A stretch of 64,000 nt of DNA from assembly GCA_030704615.1 (NCBI GenBank), contig CM060733.1:5208001-5272000 (forward strand). The letters run 5' to 3'. Made by a program: the position numbers and the translations under genes. Shown here piece after piece: positions 56,576 to 64,000 of this stretch (positions are counted from its first letter, which is position 1; each line of letters opens with the position of its first letter). Under the pieces are notes generated by a model. The model was not told the origin of the DNA. It saw only the letters and a program-made list of their open reading frames with translations, and ran no database searches. Source of the DNA: Takakia lepidozioides. Taxonomy: Eukaryota > Streptophyta > Takakiopsida > Takakiales > Takakiaceae.

Positions 56576-57468
56576 CCTCTCAAAGACAGAGGTGCACTCA
56601 TTCATGCTCATTTGGGGTTGGCTCCAATACTACCTGTCCTCAATTTGGGTATTGATCCACCAGGGTATGAAACTCAGCCTGAATTTGTAAAAATCTCTTT
56701 AATAGTTGAGGACAACGGTTGGCAATGACTCCCTACTAGAAAGCATGATCTCAGGACCTTTGTCTGCAGAGTGAAAATTCGGATGGTTGTTTTATGAATC
56801 CATTTTCTTCCTCTCTCTCAGCAGGAGCTTCGATATTATACCAAAACAACAAACAGCCTGTCAGGTTAAAAGTGAGACTTGCATGCAAGTTTCAACCCAA
56901 TCATGAGCAAACCGAATAACCACGGCGCGCTCCTCCTCAGCCAGAATGGCTTGGTCCACGGCCCATCCGGAATGCAAATGCGGCAACAAATACGACATCT
57001 CCTCGACCCTCCTGAAATCCACACACAATCAAGTAGCCCAAACTCTTCCCTTGTTCAACACTCACTTTCCCCAGAACCCAACCCCTTCTCTCCCTTCTCA
57101 CCTACCCTCTTTTCCCAACTTGACGCCTCCACACTTCTTGCTTACCCACCTTCCACAGCGACAATCTCACTAGACATGATCTTGAGCACTGCAAGCTCGT
57201 CTTGTCTTTCTCTCTCGCCTTCTGCGCTGCTGCGCCAGGAGGACGATGAGGGTTTGGCGGGCTTTACATATATAACGCTTAGGAAATAGGGCATACTGAG
57301 GTCGAATTCAGCCAGATATGATGGTCGCCACCAGTATCCAGGCGAAGAATCATATATAGAAGATTTGAAAGTTATGAGCTCTGCGATTGGAAAGTGGTTG
57401 ACCTTCGGAACACGTTGCCAAGTGAAGAGGTCCATGCGCTATCGATCTCGCGAGCATAAGTCTGGCAT
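56576..57468. other. No gene recognised
   Basis: About 900 bp. A Pro/Ser-rich plus-strand frame (56879-57289) reflects a CT-rich tract and has no known domain. Confidence 0.35.
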
Positions 57469-57644
57469 GCAGATTGCGACTTTGCCATGCTGCGCTTTGT
57501 ATGGAGTAAGCAGCTCATGGGTAGCTCACAGATGTGACCTGTACCTCCATGCTCATGCAGATTGCGACTTTGCCATGCTGCGCTTTGTATGGAGTAAGCA
57601 GCTCACAGGTAGCTCACAGATGTGACCTGTACCTCCATGTTGTT
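57469..57644 (+). repeat. 88-bp tandem duplication
   Basis: Two units, 57469-57556 and 57557-57644, each starting GCAGATTGCGACTTTGCCAT and differing by only a few bases. It lies about 190 bp upstream of the secreted-protein ORF. Confidence 0.85.
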
Positions 57645-57829
57645 GAGGCAGGCGGTGGGGAGTGTAGTATAGATTCATGAGGACGACGCTCATTCAATCA
57701 CACTTCAGCTGGCAGCTTGTCTAGTGATCTCGGTCGACGCTTTCTGCCGCCCACCCTTCTGAGATTGAAGCAGTTAAATTATTTCTGTCTCCTCAGTCTC
57801 TGCGAATTGGTCCGACAAGTCAGTAGGCA

Positions 57830-58168
57830 ATGGAAACAAAGGCTTTATTAATGGCCATGTTCCTGTTCGCCACGGTTGTGGCGCTGCCTGTGAAGGCTAT
57901 GCACATGTGCACCATTGAGAATAAGTCTCAAGTCGACTTCATGATTAATAAGGATATTTCATGTAAAGCGGGTGAGACCATTCTTATAGAGATTGATGGT
58001 TTCTGCAGCTTCCATAACATGTTCTGGAACTCTGATGCCCATGCAGATTTCACGAAAATTCACCGCTGTACGATCCTGGATATGTACGATGGGCGCCACA
58101 GGCACCACCACCACTGCAAGTTCGTCGATGACGCTTTCAATCCCCCCAAGGTCCTTTTCGAACTGTGA
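57830..58168 (+). CDS. Small secreted cysteine-containing protein
   Basis: An intact 112-codon ATG frame. Residues 1-23 are a clear signal peptide (hydrophobic LLMAMFLFATVVALPVKA), so the product should enter the secretory pathway. The ~90-residue mature part has five Cys (27, 45, 59, 80, 96) and a His cluster (HRHHHHC, residues 90-96). A TIENKSQVDFMI start and a Cys-x2-Gly step after it are loosely reminiscent of plant self-incompatibility S1-homologue (SPH) proteins, but the core F/W motifs of that family are not convincing. I therefore leave the family open. It is single-exon and lies in host-like DNA left of RUNKEL, with a tandem duplication upstream that may affect its promoter. Function unknown. 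Confidence 0.6.
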   Translation: METKALLMAMFLFATVVALPVKAMHMCTIENKSQVDFMINKDISCKAGETILIEIDGFCSFHNMFWNSDAHADFTKIHRCTILDMYDGRHRHHHHCKFVDDAFNPPKVLFEL

Positions 58169-60401
58169 AGGTGGGTCGATCCTCCAAACTACATATTTGT
58201 CTTAAGCTGATTTCGAGCACACTGCCATCTTGCTCTTTAACGAGGAGTCAACCGTTGTGCAGGGCGCAGTGCAGGCTGCGATAGTGCACCATAATTAATC
58301 TAGACAAACTCGGAAATATATCGTGAACTTGGTGCGATTATCATGTTATCTAACGTGTGAGGTATATCATTCCAGCATGAATGCGAACCAAGCTCTTCCT
58401 GAAATCTGTATAACTGTTGAATCCCAAGTCTATCTCAATCTTATATATGTACATGTGATCACTAAATTTCTGTCTTAACTATGCCGTGGAAGTGAATGAA
58501 GCAATGACCCAACGGATTTTCAGTAAGCTTCATTCACAAATCTTTGTTGAGCTTATCCTGTTCCTTTCTCTTCTTATGATCTGACAGGCCACAAGAACAA
58601 GCGGAATCCACGACAACTTTGTGCAGGATTTCATGTACAGCCATCGACAGATACGGAGGTCGAGGTTGACTGCAAATTGAGACAGGTCCATACTGAATAT
58701 GGATTGGTCAGTTAAGAGTAACCTCATATATTCGACGGATGGGCAGTCAGGCAGCAGATCATAGACTTCAACTCCAGGATGTAGATCCACGGGTGTACAT
58801 ACATAGACTTTAAGCTCACTTCAGTGAGCACTTCTGGGGAAGATAGACAAATCCTAGGCAGTTTTTGTCGGTCAGACTCGCTAGAGTGCTTCGAAGTAAA
58901 GAGCAGTCGACCTGTGCAGGAAGGTAGTTGCGACCAAACAACTCATGTACATATCGTTTTGTGCTAAATAATAAATTCTGGTGAGGTATGATCTCCTCGA
59001 CTGCCATATAAAGGTCCAACTTCTCAGCGGACTACACAGAGAAGTGCAACAACTTGTCCGCGAGATCTGAACTGCGAAAGACTTCTGACTGTGCATAAGT
59101 CTTGAACTGAGATGCTTGATAGCCACATCTACATCGGAAACTGAACGGAAACTTGTATCAAGCTTTCTCAAGTCCTTCGACCAGCTCGATCTCTAGAGCT
59201 GTCTCTCTGCCGTAGCAGCACAATACTGGAGCCATGCTTGTTATCCTACTATGTCTGCAAGTATGATCCAGGTTTTAGAACCAGCTCTAATACACTGTCC
59301 CAGGCAGTTGATGATCTGCTAGTGGGAATGTGCTTGTGTGTTTCATACCATCCATTAATTAATTGTGCCGGCAACCTTCAAGTAGTTGGCGCGCGGGACT
59401 CCACGCAAGCAGGAAAATACAACCCCGTTGGAAAACATTTATCCCATATCGTTTTCCCCAAACTTGATCGCATAGTAGTATATAATGCTACTCCTCTCTC
59501 ACCTTTCTTCACAGTCGCGTGCTCAGCACATAGCGAACTATTCTTTCGCCTTTTACTAAAGAATACCGTGCGCGGGGCACAAACAGCGACATACACCAAT
59601 TTTTTGGCTGCCCCCTCCCGGGGCCCTCCAAATAAATCAAGAAGGACATTGTCCGGTCTCTACAGACGAGTATTTCTACTTTAGATGTTCAAAAAAATAA
59701 CAAGCCGGTTCCATGTTTTAAGAGTGTACACAAAATTTTAAAATGTCGGTACTCAACAAACTCAACAGACGCAAGAGTTAGGATTTGCAGACGGTGATCT
59801 GCACCAACCCTGATTTTGACTGGCGGATTGTCGTATGGTATGTCTTCGTTTTCGCCTTGTACCCTGAACCCTTCATAGGACCTATAATATATGCAAGCTA
59901 AATAAATGCCAGAAAAAAATTTAGAAGTGAAAAGAACTTGGTAGGGGGACAGACACAGTGTGCCACTTCAGTTGATATTGGCTTGGAATTTTCTACACAA
60001 GGTTCAAGTAGGAGTGTTTCATGCAAAATTCCTCCCAAAGAGCAATCTACATATGAAGCTGATTACAGCTGTAATGTAAACAGGTTATCATGTGAATGGC
60101 GGCAGCACCATTCACAGCACCTTCAACAGAATCTGTTCTTCGCCCATATATTGTCTGATATGATGAATAGATTCACAAACGTAATCAGATGATCAACCCA
60201 GCATGATCTCTTTACTACCAAGAGGGAGCTCCAGTTTTCTTTGTATAGATAATAGTATCTGTCAACTACCTATCTTACACCTTAAACTTAGCCTTCTCAG
60301 GCACTCTGACATTGCCATGGCCGTTTACCGACATCAGCGTAAGGTAAGCTCTCGCCTTTTCATGATTGTCTCCCTCCTTTGCCTCCAACGAGAAAAATGA
60401 A
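58169..60401. other. No gene recognised
   Basis: About 2.2 kb of intergenic sequence between the secreted-protein gene and the end of the RUNKEL homologue. Short frames on both strands have no domains. Confidence 0.45.
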
Positions 60402-63400
60402 CTAAGAGCTTCTGGGCAGACGCTGCAACTCCAACCCAGCACTGATAGCAGCCTCAGCCACCTGAGGCAAACTGGACTTCCGTAGTCGGATCACAATATT
60501 CTCCAGGGAAATGAAGTTGGAACTTGCGAAAAAGACGGAGGTGGGTAGAGATTGCTGGTTGGTAAGGGCAGCCCGCTGCTCTTTGCAGGCCACTGAGAGG
60601 GCAAACAGCAGTCGCCGTTGCAGCAGGGCCAGGAGAGAGGGGCTGTGATTTTGTGCACAGGTTTCAAGTACACTGGCCAGGCGAGCCATGTTGGAAAGCA
60701 CAGGCCCTGCCGCCAAGCGGGGGGCAGCCTTCACCACCAGCACCAGACATTCAGCAGCAGTCTCTGCAATCCGGGGCTCATGGCTCCCACAAAGCTCTAA
60801 GAAGATGCCCGCATGCATTGCCATGTCTCCTATGTCCTGTATGGCTGTTTTGTAAAGCAAACAGACATTCTGGTGTTAGGGTACACAAGTGCAGTGCAGA
60901 TTCATAGATCCATCATAATTGTTTCCTCATGCGTTTACGGTTTTCCATGAAAGTAAAGCAATTGCAAGATCCTTGTTGAATCAATATGACACTCACCTGG
61001 GGCAGACGGATCACCACCATTAGCAGAACCTGTTACATTTGTGTTGCCACCAAACTCCCTGCTGTTGCCAGCATTTCGGACAAGAAAAAACCGACAAACT
61101 GAAAGAACCGGGTCCAGAAAGTCCTCCATGCCTTTAACATGCACAAAGTCTAACAGTGACCCCACACTGCCCACAACCCGTAGCTCTGACAGAACCCTGG
61201 TCTCAACCTCCGGTGAAGATGCCAAGAAGAGACATAGGCGTACATTGTGGAGGTTGATGCTGGAGAGTTCCCCAAGCAAGGATTCAAAGAATTGGGACAC
61301 CAGTTTCAGCTGCAAAATGTCTGCTATGTGAATGCACTTCAAGTCAAGTAGCATAACCAGTAGCTTCTGAGCATACATGGGAATAGGGTCCTCATCATCC
61401 ACCAGTGCTGAATACATGGGTAGAAAATGCTGCTTGATTATTGCCTCCAGCTTTTCCCTGCAGACCAGAGCTAATTAAGCACTATGTAGTCTACAAATTC
61501 CTTGTAGGATTGCATAAACAAAAAACACACCAGAACCATTATTTCAACCTGCTTAAGCAAACCTGATGTACCTGCGTGTAGAGCCCACGCCCTTCATTGG
61601 TGCCTGGGGGTTATCCAAAGAGCTGGCAGCTGAGATTTCATCGAGAAAGACAACCAGTATATCAAAGAAGATTTTCAGGCAGAGGAATCGCATGTCTCCA
61701 TCGGTATTCTTTTTGTATAAAATAGCCAGACTCGGTAGCACTTGAGTAATGAAGGTATCAGGGTGGGCAAGTAAAATCCCTGACTGCTGCGACAACACCT
61801 CCACTATTTGCAGCAACGTTGACTGGAACTCTTCCTGCCCCTGCATGCCTCATGTATACAGCCTTCCATTCAACTACCGTTTCACACATAGAAGGCCACA
61901 TACACGATGGGAAACAGATATCAAAGTGCTCCAAACCCTTGATATCCACATGACAATTAACCTACAGGATTAGGATAAACCTCATGCTTTCCAATGCCAA
62001 TCAATACAGCAATACTCAACTCCATCTAACAGATTGATGGTCAGCAGTGCACGATATTATGGCAATTTCAGGTGAGTTTCATAGGGCTCGGATTATATAA
62101 CCAATCCAGGAGTATTAGCATCATGCAGACTTGCCCATGTTTGCAGGGAACCCTCTATGTGTTGGGGACGGAATCTAAGCTTTTTCAGGCAAAGGATGCG
62201 ACTGTCACCTGGAAGGAGGAGACCTCCAAACGCTTGAGGAAGGATGCAAGTTGGGTCAAAACGGGCTCATCTATGACCCGGTCTCTGAACATGGGAGATT
62301 TAATCAGAACAAGCACAACTGGAAATAGAGGAACAGAACTCCGCCCCACTCCTCTTCCTGACAATGGCGATGCACCAGGCAATGGAGTAGTTGAGGGTGT
62401 ACGCTTCCCACTGGCCAGATGGGCAATGTCTGTCGATATACTATCCAGAATCCCTGGGACAACAGTCACAATAGTTTGAACCAGAGCCTCCATACACTGC
62501 TGTACATACACATCTTTTTCCTTGGTCAGTCTCTCAACTGCTGGCAGCAATTTGGCATTGCAAAGGGAGGGGAGCCATCGGCGGTTGATCTTGCAGAGAA
62601 GAGCGGCACAAACGAATGCCTTGCCACGCAAAACCTCTGGTCCCTGTTCCACATTCCACACCATAAACATAAGAGTAATCAAACAATCACCTGGTCTTTG
62701 GTACTGCTTGACTCAATTTGCTTTAACAAAACTTAGGGTCTTACCTGGTCAGCAAATTGCCAACAATCCACAAACATTGCCACCAGGGCTTGTGACAGTC
62801 ACACGTCAACATCCCACACAGACCACCACACCAGAAGTAGTACATGCAAGGTATCCTACGCATGTCATTGCCACTGCAGCAGATAGCTGTACCATGCAGC
62901 TGTAGTACTAGGGCAAAGAATCAAACGGAAAGGCTGGATCCTGTATTTAGAAGATATGAAAGTAAGAGATAAATAACTGCAACCTGGCAAACATACAGAT
63001 GGATTTGGTTGCTAAAGACTCATTTAAAGGACAAGGTCTATTGAACTGCAGTGAGATCAATCTCCCCTCCGCAACATAACATTGTTACAATGTCATCAAT
63101 AGGCCAAATAACAGAGATTGTCTCGTAAGTCAATTTTTGTCAGAGTATGTCTAGGTCACCACTACTCTTGTGATGTGACTCCACCTCAATATAGTATCAC
63201 TAGTATTGCATGGAACACTTGTGCAAATATCTGTTTGTGAACTCTGACCTGCTCCAGCATAGCAACCACGCAAGGTACAAGGCTCCTTTCCTCCAAGAGA
63301 GCCAGTAAGTACTTGCCCATATTGGTGATTACACTGCTCCCAACAAGTGCCATATTCAAGAGGTTGATGTTAACTTGTTGCTCTCTGGCACTCCCTCTTG

Positions 63401-63701
63401 CCAGACCTGCCACCAACTCTTTGAATGTGAGCTTTTCGAGAACGACTGGAATGGTGGAGGGGCTGAACCGGACTAAGCGCACCAGGCAGGAGCCGGCAGT
63501 TGCCCGGAGGTTCTCGGGTTTTGCTGAGGCTCGAAATGTGTGACAGAGATTCTCGAGGACTTCATGGCTGGTGAATCGGGTGGCCCACTCCCCTCCTTGG
63601 CTTGCAATATTTTCGATGGTTTTTAAAGCATAGTGTTGGGTCACATCATCCTCACCCTTGCGAAGAATGGAGGCCACCAGTGCAACTGTTGAAGTGGGAA
63701 T
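60402..63701 (-). CDS. RUK: RUNKEL/ULK4-like protein, C-terminal HEAT/ARM-repeat region (five exons)
   Basis: Minus strand, spliced: exons 63701-63249, 62643-62209, 61840-61572, 61457-60997 and 60844-60402, all with GT-AG ends and joining in phase to give 686 codons plus stop (TAG at 60402). Conserved blocks are shared with plant RUNKEL: DDVTQHYALKTIENI, GSAREQQVNINLLNMALVGS, EQ/GPEVLRGKAF across an intron, DGDMRFLCLKIFFD, DEDPIPMYAQKLLVMLLDL, VKGMEDFLDPVLSVCRFFL and the terminal LELQRLPR. The family (Arabidopsis RUK/EMO2) is a microtubule-associated kinase-like protein of the phragmoplast needed for cytokinesis. The N-terminal kinase-like domain and first ARM repeats lie beyond 64000. No stops or shifts appear in the exons, so it looks functional, unlike almost everything to its left. 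Introns are short (114-605 bp). Confidence 0.93.
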
Positions 63702-64000
63702 CTGCCATGGCCAGGAAGTCAGGAATTTGCAGGAGAAAAATGAGATTGGAAGACAGACAATCTGAATGACTTGGTCTTTTCAATTTGACGTCTTGCAACC
63801 TCAAAAGAAGAACAAAGCTGGTGCTGGGATCCATACGAATGGACACAACCTTGTTCTACACCTTACATGCCTACAAATAATAGAATAGATAGATCAGTAT
63901 GATCAGTATACTTGACAAACCCACCACTTTGGAAGACATTTGTTCAGATTTAATCTCTTCTGCAGCTCTTTCATTCTATCAGTCACAAGCCTCCAAAATA
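63702..64000 (-). other. RUNKEL intron and unresolved upstream sequence
   Basis: Upstream of the GGCAG acceptor at 63702. I could not place the next exon within the window with confidence. Confidence 0.5.

Noticed and set aside
57830-58168. Calling the secreted protein a thaumatin, defensin or toxin-like peptide
   Set aside because: The Cys number and spacing match none of these, and the SPH resemblance is too weak to name it.
58530-59171. Minus-strand frames of 67-96 codons
   Set aside because: No domain, no consistent splice structure, no promoter; chance frames.

Overview
This is a stretch of a land-plant nuclear genome. The evidence is a spliced homologue of the plant kinase-like protein RUNKEL/ULK4 at the right end, a PLS-type PPR fragment, CACTA and hAT DNA transposons, and Ty3/gypsy and Ty1/copia retrotransposons (the copia one with an initiator-tRNA-Met-type primer site). 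I cannot name the species. The PPR style and the retrotransposon families look more like a bryophyte, lycophyte or fern than a flowering plant, but that is an impression. Only two things look like possible intact host genes: the RUNKEL homologue (60.4-63.7 kb, minus, continuing out of the window) and a small secreted protein (57.8 kb). The rest is mobile DNA and its debris.

Region by region. 0-1.4 kb: nothing recognised. 1.4-15.1 kb: pieces of one LTR-retrotransposon family on the minus strand: a 3' LTR stub (to 1676), a very long extra ORF with zinc-knuckle-like motifs (1.7-6.0 kb), a Ty3/gypsy pol (6.3-9.4 kb), a broken gene with a ParB/sulfiredoxin-like domain (9.7-11.8 kb), two arrays of GGCGCC-centred palindromes (12.7-13.9 kb), then a leader with primer site and a 5' LTR (14.1-15.1 kb). 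These could be one ~13.7 kb element with inserts, or several. 15.1-16.4 kb: an unknown acidic-tailed gene cut by the LTR. 18-21 kb: a second gypsy-type relic in which a long gag-like ORF runs straight into integrase. 22.1-22.7 kb: a LINE RT scrap. 23.2-31.4 kb: a CACTA transposase gene split by a 5,771-bp LTR element flanked by the duplicated target TCTTC. 31.4-32 kb: OSB-like and PPR fragments.

33.3-44.5 kb is the most unusual part. A hAT-type transposase gene (38.4-40.8 kb) sits between arrays of regularly spaced palindromes (GCGACCGCC...GGCGGTCGC, about every 50-53 bp; roughly 19 on the left and 29 on the right). Outside the arrays, and transcribed away from them, lie a protein-kinase-like gene (minus) and a gene for a basic/coiled-coil protein (plus). 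Promoter-like TATA units are repeated inside the right array. I read this as a hAT-like element with very large palindromic subterminal regions, possibly with two cargo genes. I could not find its terminal inverted repeats or target duplication.

46.6-48.5 kb: a transposon-domain fragment and a CACTA-type terminus (ends TAGTG at 48514) with GCGACGCC subterminal repeats. 51.5-56.3 kb: a complete but broken Ty1/copia element with two 307-bp LTRs about 97% identical. 56.3-64 kb: host-like DNA with the secreted-protein gene and RUNKEL. Most mobile-element ORFs carry in-frame stops or frameshifts, so this is a graveyard with clear nested-insertion history.
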